Source: JABAQJ01 sp046327745 (GTDB lineage: Bacteria > Gemmatimonadota > Gemmatimonadetes > Gemmatimonadales > Gemmatimonadaceae). From it: 64,000 nt of DNA. Below the pieces are notes generated by a model, which was given only the letters and a program-made list of their open reading frames with translations, did no database searches and was not told the origin of the DNA. The translations under genes and the position numbers were made by a program. The stretch covers positions 25,864 through 89,863 of the forward strand of contig JAXLXV010000029.1 in the NCBI GenBank assembly GCA_046327745.1. Reading direction: 5' to 3'. Shown in pieces: positions 1 to 8,744 of the stretch (the first letter of the stretch is position 1; every line of letters begins with the position of its first letter).

Positions 1-2
1 CG

Positions 3-512
3 CCGCGTGCCGCGCTCGACCGGCTCGTGCCGCAGCTGTACGACGAGCTGCTCGCTGTGGCAGGGCGACAGCTAGGCCGCGAGTACGGGCCGCGGAGTAT
101 TCAGCCGGCCACGCTCGTCCACGAAGCGTATCTTCGCCTTGCCCGACACGTGCCTGCACAACTCGACCGCACGCAGATACTCGCCCTTGCCGCGCACTCC
201 ATGCGACAGGTGCTGGTTGATCGCGCGCGCGAACGAAACGCCGAGAAGCGTGGAGGCGAATGGGCGCGGGTGACGCTGACGGACGGCGTCGCTACCACAG
301 AGATTGAGCCGACGGCCTTTCTTGCCTTGAACGATGCCATCGAGCGTCTGGATCCTCGTCAACGGCAAGTCGTCGAGTGCCGCTTCTTCGCCGGGCTCGA
401 TGAGGTAGAGACGGCGACTGCACTGGGTGTCACTCGACGGACGGTGCAGCGCGACTGGATCAAGGCACGCGCCTGGCTTGGACGTTGGTTGCACGAGAAC
501 AACGCCCAGTGA
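3..512 (+). CDS. ECF-type RNA polymerase sigma factor (5' end outside window)
   Basis: Alternative sigma factor of the extracytoplasmic-function class, which directs core RNA polymerase to a specific promoter set. Region 2 lies in the first half, with the PATLVHEAYLRL segment. Region 4 is a helix-turn-helix at the C-terminus, with DPRQRQVVECRFF followed by ALGVTRRTVQRDW. The overall pattern fits the sigma subfamily often annotated TIGR02999, from memory of the family. The reading frame is open back to base 3, and the residues before the first GTG at 27 (ALDRL) also fit the family, so the real start lies upstream of the window. The stop overlaps the start of the next gene, a Ser/Thr kinase, as GTGA. 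No anti-sigma gene is seen, so the kinase is the likely regulatory partner (inference). Confidence 0.88.
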   Translation, partial: PRAALDRLVPQLYDELLAVAGRQLGREYGPRSIQPATLVHEAYLRLARHVPAQLDRTQILALAAHSMRQVLVDRARERNAEKRGGEWARVTLTDGVATTEIEPTAFLALNDAIERLDPRQRQVVECRFFAGLDEVETATALGVTRRTVQRDWIKARAWLGRWLHENNAQ

Positions 513-3175
513 GCGGCGAGCACACCACACCACCAGATCGCAACGCAGAGATCGAGGCGATCTTCGACGACGTGATTGAGCTGCCGCGCGAGCGTCGCAG
601 CGCGTTTCTCGCGGAACGTTGTCGGGGAGACGAGGCCTTGCAGAGCGAAGTCGAGGCCCTGCTCTCTGGGCTCGATCACGCCGAGCAGTTCTTCGATCCG
701 CATGCACCGGCGGTTTCGCGCATGGCGCGCGAGATCCTCCCTGCAGCTGCCGGTCTGCGCATTGGCCGCTACCATGTGATACGCGAACTCGGCCGCGGCG
801 GCATGGGCGTGGTGTATCTCGCCGAACGCGCCGACGGGCACCATCGGCGTCGCGTCGCCATCAAGGTGGTGCGCCTGGACGACGAAGGGCGAGATATTCG
901 GCGGCGCTTTCTGGCCGAAGGGCGCATCCTTGCGTCCATGTCGCATCCCAACATCGCGCAGCTGCTGGACGCTGGCGTGATGGAAGACGGCAGGCCGTAC
1001 ATCGTTATGGAGTACGTGGACGGGGAGACGATCACAGCGTACTGCGAGCAGCATCAACTCACGGTCGTCGCGCGGTTGAAGTTGTTCCAGGACGTTTGCG
1101 CCGCGATCCATCACGCCCACACCAACCTGGTACTTCATCGCGACGTAAAGCCGGGCAACATCCTGGTCACGCGCGACGGGCGGGTGAAGCTGCTGGACTT
1201 CGGCATCGCCAAGCTGCTCGAGGGTCAGGCGGACGGCGATCGCGCGCGCGACGAGACCCGTACGGGCGCGCGCCCGATGACTCCCGCGTACGCGAGTCCT
1301 GAGCAGGTGCGCGGTGAGCCGTTAAGCACCGCCAGCGATGTGTACGCCCTTGGCCTCGTGCTGTACGAGATTCTGGCCGGCATGCGCGCGTATGACGTTG
1401 AGGCGCACTCCCCCGCCACCGCGCTGGCGTTGATCAGCGATGAGGAGCCGCCGCTCCCCAGCACGCGCGGATCGCGACATTCGGCGGAATTGCGCGACGA
1501 CCTGGACGCCATTGTCATGATGGCGCTCCGAAAGGAGCCCGCCGCGCGCTACGGCTCCGCCGACCAGCTCTCGGCGGACATCGGACGTTTTCTCGTCGGG
1601 TTGCCGGTGCTGGCGCATGAGGACAATCGTCTGTATCGCCTGCGTCGGTTCGTGCGGCGACATCGCGTGGCAGTCCTAACGACGGCTCTGCTCTTCACTG
1701 GTGTGGCTGGCGGATTGTCCGTCGCACTCTGGCAGGCACGTGAGGCGCGCCTGGCGCGTGCATCCGCGGACGCCGCCCGCGATCAAGCCGTGGCCGCGCG
1801 AGGTGAGTCGGAGCAGGTGGCCGATTTTCTCATCGGACTCTTCGACAACCGCGACGACTACGGTTCGTTGCGCGACACGGTGGTGCTGCGGTCCCTGCTC
1901 TCGCGTGGCATGAAGCGACTCAGCGAGGTGCGTGAGCCGTTGGCTCGTGCCTCCTTGCTGGATGCACTCGGTCGTGTGCAACAGAATCTGGAAAACGCCG
2001 GCGAGGCCGAACGCTTCATGTGGGAGGCGCTGAAGCTTCGCGAGCAATATGCGGGAAGCTCCGCACCGTCGACGGCTCTCACCCTTGAACGACTGGCGGA
2101 GGTCCTGCGTCGGCGCGGCAACTATGTTCGTGCCGAGTCCCTCGGCCTGCGCGCGCTGGCGGCGAATCGTGCGACGTATGGGAACGTGCATCCGCGAGTG
2201 GAGTTTGATCTGCGACTGTTGTCGTCCATGGCAGTGTACCAGAGCAACCTGGCGCGCGCCGAGTCGTTGGCGCTGGCGGCACTGGACGCTGGACGCGCTG
2301 ACACGCCCGGTGCGGATTCGGTGCGGGTGCGTCAGGTGGAGACGCTCGGGTCCCTGCAGTGGCGTCGCGGCAACATCGATGGCGCCATCGCGAGCATGAA
2401 GGAGGCGGAGCGCCTGGCCCGGCTTCGTCACGATTATCCGGATGCTTTGGCCTCCGAGATGCAGCTGCACCGGGCGGCGCTACTGCGGTACTACCCTGGT
2501 CGCTTAGGAGAGGCGGTAGCTCTCGCCAGGCAAGGCATGGCGGAGCAATTCGTGGTGGTGCCACCTCAGGACCCGCGGCGGGTGATCGCCATCAGCTGGG
2601 CCGCGCCGATCATCGCGTTGGAGAGTCCAGCGGAGGGTCTTCAGCTCCTACGCACGGCCCTGGCGTTGCAGATCGAGAACTTCGGTGCCCGCACCCCCAC
2701 CATCATCGACCTCAAGGAAGAGATGATTATCATCCTGCTCCGCATGCATCAGACGGCGCAGGCGACGGCATTGGCTCGTGACGTGGTTGTACAGGCCCAG
2801 CAGCAGTACGGAACGCAACACTCAGCGTACGCCTCGGCGCTTGGCTACCTGGTGGATGTGCTGGTTCAGGAAGGCTCGCTGGACTCGGCGGAGAAGGTGG
2901 CCCGCCGCGCGATCGCCATACGGACAGCGACGTTTGGGAGCAACGCGCCGATTACGGCGCTGGCGTCGCTGGGTCTCGCGCGTGTTGCGGCTGCGCGGTC
3001 CGATACGGTGTTGGCCGACTCAGTTTATGGAGCGGCGCGCGTGAACATCCTGCGCCAGACGACAACGGAGCATCCTGACGTGCGGTTCGTGGATTCGTCA
3101 TGGGCGGCGGTCCGCAAGCCACGCGGCGATGCACGAGTGTCCGGTGCTCCACCGGCCGCCGCGCACAAGAACTGA
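509..3175 (+). CDS. Membrane Ser/Thr protein kinase with C-terminal TPR region
   Basis: Eukaryote-like (Hanks-type) kinase of 888 residues. The kinase domain spans roughly residues 85-365: glycine loop LGRGGMGVVY, VAIK lysine, catalytic HRDVKPGN, DFG and the APE-like YASPEQ. A hydrophobic segment near residue 390 (LTTALLFTGVAGGLSVAL) is a predicted single membrane pass. It is followed by about 480 residues rich in paired helices of TPR type, predicted to be on the other side of the membrane. A TTG at 485 is also in frame, but the GTG at 509 is preferred. It overlaps the sigma-factor stop by four bases (GTGA) and leaves the short N-terminal helical domain that precedes such kinases. The overlap implies translational coupling, and phosphorylation control of the sigma factor is an inference. 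Kinase identity is firm; the target is unknown. Confidence 0.93.
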   Translation: MSGEHTTPPDRNAEIEAIFDDVIELPRERRSAFLAERCRGDEALQSEVEALLSGLDHAEQFFDPHAPAVSRMAREILPAAAGLRIGRYHVIRELGRGGMGVVYLAERADGHHRRRVAIKVVRLDDEGRDIRRRFLAEGRILASMSHPNIAQLLDAGVMEDGRPYIVMEYVDGETITAYCEQHQLTVVARLKLFQDVCAAIHHAHTNLVLHRDVKPGNILVTRDGRVKLLDFGIAKLLEGQADGDRARDETRTGARPMTPAYASPEQVRGEPLSTASDVYALGLVLYEILAGMRAYDVEAHSPATALALISDEEPPLPSTRGSRHSAELRDDLDAIVMMALRKEPAARYGSADQLSADIGRFLVGLPVLAHEDNRLYRLRRFVRRHRVAVLTTALLFTGVAGGLSVALWQAREARLARASADAARDQAVAARGESEQVADFLIGLFDNRDDYGSLRDTVVLRSLLSRGMKRLSEVREPLARASLLDALGRVQQNLENAGEAERFMWEALKLREQYAGSSAPSTALTLERLAEVLRRRGNYVRAESLGLRALAANRATYGNVHPRVEFDLRLLSSMAVYQSNLARAESLALAALDAGRADTPGADSVRVRQVETLGSLQWRRGNIDGAIASMKEAERLARLRHDYPDALASEMQLHRAALLRYYPGRLGEAVALARQGMAEQFVVVPPQDPRRVIAISWAAPIIALESPAEGLQLLRTALALQIENFGARTPTIIDLKEEMIIILLRMHQTAQATALARDVVVQAQQQYGTQHSAYASALGYLVDVLVQEGSLDSAEKVARRAIAIRTATFGSNAPITALASLGLARVAAARSDTVLADSVYGAARVNILRQTTTEHPDVRFVDSSWAAVRKPRGDARVSGAPPAAAHKN

Positions 3176-3449
3176 TGCTTTGACGTTGTTCCTGCCGTAC
3201 GCAGGTTTGAGTCCGGGGCCCGAACCAGCGCGCCCACTTGCGCATGCTGACGGATCGGCCGTACTACGTGTGAGGGGATCGTGAGGAGTGGTCGATGGCC
3301 GTGTCTCCACCCACTTGGCTGGAACGGTGGGGGCGAGGCTGGACGACTCGCACTCGGCGCGCCACCCATCAGTGAATCCCTCGATACTGTGCCGCGCCGT
3401 GCATCGACTCGGGCGGTCGTGCTCCCGATCATCTCTTATCGCTCGTACC

Positions 3450-4265
3450 ATGTATCTCCTTCGCCGTCCCGACCCGCGGCTCGCGCCGTGGATCGAGCAC
3501 TACTGGTTTGTTCGATCCGAGCCAGCCCAGCCCTTTCACCTCTCCGTGGATGTCTACGTCGACGCTCGCGCCGACCTGATACTCAATTTCGGCGTTCCAT
3601 ATACGCGAACCGTGACCGGGCAGGAGCCGACCCGCCAGTCGGCCTCGAACCTGGACGCCCAACGCCTCCAACCGATCAGAATTGACCAGCATGGACGTGT
3701 GGTCATCACGGGGGCGCGGTTTCACACGGGGGGTCTCGCCCCCTTTGTCCGACAATCGGTACACGAGTGGACCGACCGCGTGGTTCCTGTTGGTGAGGTG
3801 TTCGCCGGGGACCTGGAGTCATCCTTGCGAACGTTGGACGTCGACGAACAGGCCGCCGCCCTGGACGCGTATTTCCTGTCGCAGTTGAAGCTGACTCCCG
3901 CCTTACGCGACTTCTTCGAATGCAAGGCACTGATTGAATCAGGCATCACGCGCATGGACGGGCTTCCCGTACCACTCCGACGCCTCGATCGCCTGTTCAG
4001 GGCCCACCTTGGCGTGCCACCCAAAACGTTCGCGCGCGTCGTCCGATTTCAGCGAGCGTTGCAGCGGGTCCGGCAGGAGCCTGGTTGCACGCTCGCCCAG
4101 ATTGCGTTCGAGTGCGGCTTCACCGATCAGTCGCACTTCGTGCGCGAACACCGCCGCTTTGCCGGGGTCGCGCCCAGTAAACATGTGGGCTACTTCCCGT
4201 CCGACGCGCCCACGGACTTCAGTCCGAACCTTGTCCGATTCGTTCAAGACGCAGGCGCGGCGTGA
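3450..4265 (+). CDS. AraC-family transcriptional regulator
   Basis: DNA-binding regulator of 271 residues. The N-terminal about 150 residues (RRPDPRLAPWIEHYWFVR onward) look like the ligand-sensing domain found in many short AraC-type regulators (DUF6597-like, from memory). The C-terminal about 100 residues hold the double helix-turn-helix, including PPKTFARVVRFQRAL and LAQIAFECGFTDQSHFVREHRRF, the AraC signature. The frame is open upstream to 3288, but those residues look non-homologous. The ATG at 3450 opens directly on the conserved domain and is chosen. The next gene, an SRPBCC protein, starts 15 bases downstream on the same strand, so the two are probably co-transcribed. The ligand and target are not visible from sequence. 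The 274 bases before the start show no gene. Confidence 0.9.
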   Translation: MYLLRRPDPRLAPWIEHYWFVRSEPAQPFHLSVDVYVDARADLILNFGVPYTRTVTGQEPTRQSASNLDAQRLQPIRIDQHGRVVITGARFHTGGLAPFVRQSVHEWTDRVVPVGEVFAGDLESSLRTLDVDEQAAALDAYFLSQLKLTPALRDFFECKALIESGITRMDGLPVPLRRLDRLFRAHLGVPPKTFARVVRFQRALQRVRQEPGCTLAQIAFECGFTDQSHFVREHRRFAGVAPSKHVGYFPSDAPTDFSPNLVRFVQDAGAA

Positions 4266-4280
4266 AGTCACCATGCCGTC

Positions 4281-4709
4281 ATGGCACAGACTCAACGCCG
4301 CCTGTTTTCCCGTGAAACCGAAGTCCGCATCGACATCGAGGCCAGCCCCGAGCGCGTGTGGGCCCTGCTCGTCAAGGGCGCGGACTACCCGACATGGACC
4401 TCCACGGTGTTGTCCATCGCCGGGGAGATCGGGCCAGGCCAGCGCATCGAACTGAAGTCCTCGCTCGCTCCAACACGCACGTTCAAACTGACGATCCAGG
4501 AATTCAGTCCGCCCTGGCGTCTGGTGTGGGGAGACGCGATGGGTCGGCGCACCTACCAGATGCATTCTCGAGGAGCGGGCACGACGTTCGTAATGCATGA
4601 ACGCATTGGTGGGCCGCTGTTCCCGTTGTTCGCCAGACTCATCCCCCCTTTTGACGCCTCGTTCGATCAATTCGCGCGCGACCTCAAGGCACGCGCGGAA
4701 GCATCATAA
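4281..4709 (+). CDS. SRPBCC (START/Bet v1-like) domain protein
   Basis: Small single-domain cytoplasmic protein (142 residues) of the helix-grip SRPBCC superfamily, whose members bind hydrophobic ligands in a cavity. The N-terminal strand and helix pattern (EVRIDIEASPERVWALLV, then DYPTWTSTV) and the C-terminal long helix (FDASFDQFARDLKARAEA) fit the polyketide-cyclase/AHSA1-like branch. There is no signal peptide. It lies 15 bases behind an AraC-type regulator, and pairs of this kind are common in bacteria. That suggests it is controlled by, or works with, that regulator. The ligand is unknown. Confidence 0.85.
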   Translation: MAQTQRRLFSRETEVRIDIEASPERVWALLVKGADYPTWTSTVLSIAGEIGPGQRIELKSSLAPTRTFKLTIQEFSPPWRLVWGDAMGRRTYQMHSRGAGTTFVMHERIGGPLFPLFARLIPPFDASFDQFARDLKARAEAS

Positions 4710-4771
4710 CGCGCGCCGCGACGCGTTCACCCTTCCGCCGCGCACATCGTGCGCTTGCTCCAATCCCACGC

Positions 4772-5182
4772 ATGCCAGTCGAGCGCAATCGCAATAAGAA
4801 CAACCCGTGGCGGCTCCAGACGCCTCCCGGAACGTCTGAGTACACCATGCACGTAGATGAAGTCGACGCAACGCCGATCCTCGTGTGCACGGTGGGCAAG
4901 ACCGTCCTGCACTATGACGCACGTTGCATTGATGATTTGTACGTGATGTTGCAGCGCGCCGGCGATTGGGTGGAGCTGGGCGGTGCAGACGAGCAGAAGC
5001 CCGCAAAGGCGGGAACGGTCGAGGCGTGGGCTCGGTCCGAGGACAACCCTCGCGGCGGGTGGTACGGGCTCAAGAAAGGACTACGCGGGCGGTTCGGCGT
5101 GTATATCCCACCCCTGATGGAAGCACTCGGCCTGTGCGAGTTGGAGCACAATCCGCGCAACAACCGCATGCGCGCGAGATAG
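4772..5182 (+). CDS. Conserved small protein, function unknown
   Basis: A 136-residue soluble protein with no signal peptide or membrane segment. I recognise it as a widespread bacterial hypothetical family marked by PWRLQTPPGTSEYTM near the start, then CTVGKTVLHYD, ADEQKPAKAGTVEAW and GRFGVYIPPLMEALGLCE, ending in EHNPRNNRMRA. It may be the family called DUF6855, but I am not certain of the number. The high conservation of these blocks with Trp, Gly and Pro residues suggests a fixed fold rather than a disordered protein. The ATG at 4772 starts just before the conserved core. It stands alone, 62 bases after the SRPBCC gene. No function can be assigned. Confidence 0.82.
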   Translation: MPVERNRNKNNPWRLQTPPGTSEYTMHVDEVDATPILVCTVGKTVLHYDARCIDDLYVMLQRAGDWVELGGADEQKPAKAGTVEAWARSEDNPRGGWYGLKKGLRGRFGVYIPPLMEALGLCELEHNPRNNRMRAR

Positions 5183-5270
5183 TAACCCGGCGTCAACAAG
5201 CCCTCGGCCAAATACCTTGGCGATCTTGCGCGTGACGGTAGCTTGATTAGCTCGAGCCTCCGTTGCGGCA

Positions 5271-6818
5271 TTGCTTCCCACACCCCTCGGTATCGTGCGC
5301 TTACTTCTTGCCATTTCCGCGGCGCTGGTGCTTGCCGCCCCGATCGCTTCGCAAGCTCCGGCAAAGCCGCTGCCTGACTCCCTCACGAAACCAGTGCCCC
5401 CGGAGTCGTCCGTCGTAACGCCCCACACCATCACGATGGACGGGCAGATCATCCGCTATTCGGCGCGCGCCGGCAACCTGCTGGTAAAGAACGACTCGGG
5501 TCAGGCCGTTGGCAGTTTCTTCTACGTGGCGTACACGCGAGACGGGTCAGATCTCCGGAAGCGCCCGGTGACGTTCGTGTTCAATGGTGGCCCGGGGTCC
5601 TCCTCCGTCTGGCTGCACATGGGTTCCTTTGCACCGGTGCGCGTGGCCACCAATGCACCCTCGTACTCGCCACCACCGCCCTACACCGTCAGTGACAACC
5701 CATACTCACTGATCGATCGCACAGACCTCGTGTTCATCGATGCCATGGGAACGGGGTTCAGCAAGATCGTCGGCCACGGACAACCGAAGGATTTCTACGG
5801 CACCGACGCGGATATCCGAAGTTTTGGTGACTTCATCGTCAGGTACATCACCGTCAACAACCGGTGGAACTCGCCCAAGTACTTGCTCGGCGAGTCGTAC
5901 GGCACCACGCGCGCCGCGGGTCTAGCCAATCATCTCGGCGACCGCGGTGTCTCGATGAACGGGCTGGTACTGGTGTCGTCTTGGCTCAACTCCTTCGTCG
6001 ACTTCGGCAGTCCGCCAAACAGCTTGGAGATCACGTATCAGCTGTACTTGCCCACCATGGCGGCGAGCGCCTGGTATCACAACAAGCTCCCCCAGCGACC
6101 CGCAGACCTGGCGACGTTCCTTCAGACCGTGCGGGACTTTTCGTTAGGCGAGTACCAGCACGCCCTTTCTCAAGGCTCGCGTTTGAGTACGGCGGAACGC
6201 GACGCGGTGGTGGCCAAGCTGCATGCGTATACCGGACTGTCCGAGGACTTCCTGCGCCGAGTGCGTTTGCGTGTGACTCCCGATCGCTTCCAGAAGGAGT
6301 TGTTGCGCGCCGACCAGCGGACCACGGGCCGGCTGGACGCACGCTTTGTGGGTATCGATCACGATGCCGGTGGCGAGACGCCAGAGTTTGACGCCGCGTC
6401 GGTGGCCATCAGTGGCGCGTTCACCGGCGCATTCAATGCGTATCTGGCGTCGGAGCTGCACTACGATGCTGGCACGACGTATCTGGTCGGCAACTCCCAG
6501 GTGAATGCCGACTGGGACAACCGCCATCGCATCAACGGGCAGCGGTACCCAATACCGGATGTCTCCGAAGACCTGCGGCAGGCCATGACGGGTAACCCGT
6601 ACCTGCGCATCTTCTCGGCGAACGGCTACTACGACTTTGCCACGCCGTTCTTCGAGACGGAGTACACGTTGCAGCACATGGGGCTGGACCCGTCGCTCGA
6701 GAAGAACATCTCGTACGGGTACTACGAGTCCGGGCACATGATCTATTTGCATCAGCCAGCACTGGTGCAGCTGAAGAAAGACCTAGCGGGGTTCTACGAT
6801 GCCGGGCAGGTGAAATGA
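5271..6818 (+). CDS. Secreted serine carboxypeptidase, peptidase family S10
   Basis: Exported serine carboxypeptidase of about 510 residues. An N-terminal Sec signal (IVRLLLAISAALVLAAPIAS) precedes the alpha/beta-hydrolase core. The oxyanion FNGGPGSSSVWLH block, the nucleophile serine in GESYGTTRAAG, the aspartate in NGYYDFATPFFETEY and the histidine in YESGHMIYLHQ form the family S10 machinery. It is expected to remove C-terminal residues from peptides outside the cytoplasm. The start is either TTG at 5271 or GTG at 5295; both keep a signal peptide. A second S10 paralogue lies at 35619-37163, and the two share the same block order. It appears to be a single-gene unit. Confidence 0.92.
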   Translation: MLPTPLGIVRLLLAISAALVLAAPIASQAPAKPLPDSLTKPVPPESSVVTPHTITMDGQIIRYSARAGNLLVKNDSGQAVGSFFYVAYTRDGSDLRKRPVTFVFNGGPGSSSVWLHMGSFAPVRVATNAPSYSPPPPYTVSDNPYSLIDRTDLVFIDAMGTGFSKIVGHGQPKDFYGTDADIRSFGDFIVRYITVNNRWNSPKYLLGESYGTTRAAGLANHLGDRGVSMNGLVLVSSWLNSFVDFGSPPNSLEITYQLYLPTMAASAWYHNKLPQRPADLATFLQTVRDFSLGEYQHALSQGSRLSTAERDAVVAKLHAYTGLSEDFLRRVRLRVTPDRFQKELLRADQRTTGRLDARFVGIDHDAGGETPEFDAASVAISGAFTGAFNAYLASELHYDAGTTYLVGNSQVNADWDNRHRINGQRYPIPDVSEDLRQAMTGNPYLRIFSANGYYDFATPFFETEYTLQHMGLDPSLEKNISYGYYESGHMIYLHQPALVQLKKDLAGFYDAGQVK

Positions 6819-6993
6819 TCGGGTGGACGGTGGCCGAGCGTGCGCTCGGCTGCCGCTGATCGGCCGGTGTCATGAACCGCCACGCCTGCCATGCGGCCTA
6901 CGGATGAGTAGCGGGATCAGTCGCCTGCGGCCAGATTCCGACGCCGCGGACGACGAGCGGTCGCAAGCCCTACACCGACCTCGTACTCTACAC

Positions 6994-7821
6994 ATGACAG
7001 AATCAGCCGCCCACCACTACGTGATGGGGCACGACGATCGCGAACGCCGCCGCCTTCAGCTGCAAGGGTCGATCCTCAATCCAATCACGACGCAGCTCTT
7101 CAGCCGCGCGGGAATCGGGCCGGGCCAGCATGTGCTGGACGTGGGCTCCGGCGTGGGTGATGTGGCCCTGATCGCCGCTCGACTCGTAGGGCCTAACGGC
7201 AGCGTCACCGCATGCGACATGGATGCGGACGCGCTCGGCGTGCTCGAGCGACGAGCCGCCGCGGAGGGTCTCTCCAACGTGTCGACGATCACCGGTGACG
7301 TACACGCCATTGGGCTTTCCCGCACGTTCGATGCGGTGACGGGCAGGCACATCCTGATCCACGTCCCAGACCCGCTCGAGTTGGTGCGAACTGTCGCCGG
7401 GCTCGTCAAGCAGGGCGGCGTGGTCGTGTTCGAAGAGTACGACTTCTCTGTGGTGCACGCCGGATATCCGTCGACGGAGATTCTCCAGCACGTCATGTCG
7501 GTCTTCCGTGACTTCTTCGCCAAGGCGCGACACGGCAACATGGGAACGCGTCTTCCGAAGCTGTTTAGCGACGCCGGCCTCACCGACATCGAGGCGCGCG
7601 CCGAGTATCCGATCGGACTCGGGACGCCCGACAGCCCATTCCACGAGTGGATCGCGGAATCGATGCGCTCCATCTTGGGCCGCGCGGTAGCTGCCGGCAT
7701 ACCAGGTGCGAGTGCGATCGACATCGACAACCTGCAGCAGTCGCTACGTGACGCCACGGTGGCCTCGGGGGCCGCCATGCCCGCCCCGGCCATGGTCGGC
7801 ACGATCGGTCGCGTGCGCTGA
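6994..7821 (+). CDS. Class I SAM-dependent methyltransferase
   Basis: Cytoplasmic methyltransferase of 275 residues. The SAM-binding motif I is HVLDVGSGVGDVAL at about residue 47. It is followed by the acidic residue that ends strand 2 (VTACDMDADAL) and by a GDVHAI-type motif near residue 100. The fold is the common Rossmann-like methyltransferase with a variable C-terminal part (about residues 160-275). The frame is open upstream to 6823, but the ATG at 6994 begins the recognisable MTESAAHHYVMGHDD start typical of these enzymes. The substrate cannot be named; relatives include ubiquinone/menaquinone-type and small-molecule methyltransferases. It lies between a peptidase and a lipoprotein, with no informative operon. 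Confidence 0.86.
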   Translation: MTESAAHHYVMGHDDRERRRLQLQGSILNPITTQLFSRAGIGPGQHVLDVGSGVGDVALIAARLVGPNGSVTACDMDADALGVLERRAAAEGLSNVSTITGDVHAIGLSRTFDAVTGRHILIHVPDPLELVRTVAGLVKQGGVVVFEEYDFSVVHAGYPSTEILQHVMSVFRDFFAKARHGNMGTRLPKLFSDAGLTDIEARAEYPIGLGTPDSPFHEWIAESMRSILGRAVAAGIPGASAIDIDNLQQSLRDATVASGAAMPAPAMVGTIGRVR

Positions 7822-7847
7822 TTTCCGACCCAGTCGATCGATCAATC

Positions 7848-8729
7848 TTGCGACGCTACCTGCTTACCCTTGCTTGGTTCTGTGTAGCATGCCACTCGGA
7901 TCGCGCGACGGATCCGGGCGGCAACGCCGAGCCTACCGACTGGCTTCTGTTCACCAGCACACGGAGCGGCAACTACGAAATCTTCCGGATGCACATTGAC
8001 GGCAATGTGATTCGACAGATCACGTCTGATCCGGCCGTCGACCAAAGCGGCGATTTCTCCCCGGATGGCGCGTCCTTCGCGTTCATGGCGAACCGCACGG
8101 GAACGTATCAGGTGTATGTCATGCGGATGAGCGGTGTTGGCCTGCGAGAACTCACCAGCGGAGTCAGCGCGAATGGATTCCCGCGGTGGTCGCCCGATGG
8201 AACCCGCATTCTTTTCACCTCGCGCCGCGATGGCAATCTGGAACTCTACGTGATGAAGGCTGACGGTGCCTCACAAACGCGTCTCACCTTCAACACTTTT
8301 GACGACAACGGTGGCGCGTGGTCCCCCGATGGCTCGCGCATCGCCTTTGTCGCGGGAATCGGCTCCGTCACCGATCTCTTTGTCATGAACGCCGACGGGA
8401 GCAACGTGCACCGGCTGACGTTCGATGGCAGTGAAAAGGGGGCGCGGCTGTCGTGGTCACCCGACGGATCAAAGATCCTCTTTCACGGGTTCCGTGACAC
8501 AGCGTTCGACATCTTTGTCGTGAATGCGGACGGTACTCAGCTCAAAGCACTCACCACCAATCCGGGCAACGATCGCTACCCGGTTTGGTCGCCAGATGGG
8601 ACTCGCATCGCCTTTGCGTCGGATCGCGAAGATGATGACGAAATCTGGGTGATGAACGCCGACGGCACGCAGCCGACCCGCCTAACGCGCGTGCCGGGGG
8701 TGGACATCCCCGACGCTTGGCATCGCTAA
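7848..8729 (+). CDS. PD40 (TolB-like) beta-propeller lipoprotein
   Basis: Exported protein of 293 residues built from about six WD40-like PD40 units. Each carries a WSPDGTRI-type motif followed by an LYVMKADG-type strand, as in the TolB C-terminal propeller. The N-terminus (LTLAWFCVAC) is a plausible but weak lipoprotein signal, with Cys in the right place and Val-Ala before it. It starts with TTG at 7848. Such propellers usually scaffold protein contacts at the cell envelope, and no enzyme motif is visible. It converges on the amidohydrolase gene, 15 bases away, with no clear hairpin terminator between them. Confidence 0.85.
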   Translation: MRRYLLTLAWFCVACHSDRATDPGGNAEPTDWLLFTSTRSGNYEIFRMHIDGNVIRQITSDPAVDQSGDFSPDGASFAFMANRTGTYQVYVMRMSGVGLRELTSGVSANGFPRWSPDGTRILFTSRRDGNLELYVMKADGASQTRLTFNTFDDNGGAWSPDGSRIAFVAGIGSVTDLFVMNADGSNVHRLTFDGSEKGARLSWSPDGSKILFHGFRDTAFDIFVVNADGTQLKALTTNPGNDRYPVWSPDGTRIAFASDREDDDEIWVMNADGTQPTRLTRVPGVDIPDAWHR

Positions 8730-8744
8730 CGAGGTCGTCGGCTC

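Noticed and set aside
3198..3226. Sequence resembling a tRNA T-arm (GGTTTGAGTCC followed by GGGCCCGAACC)
   Set aside because: No acceptor, D or anticodon arms can be fitted around it.
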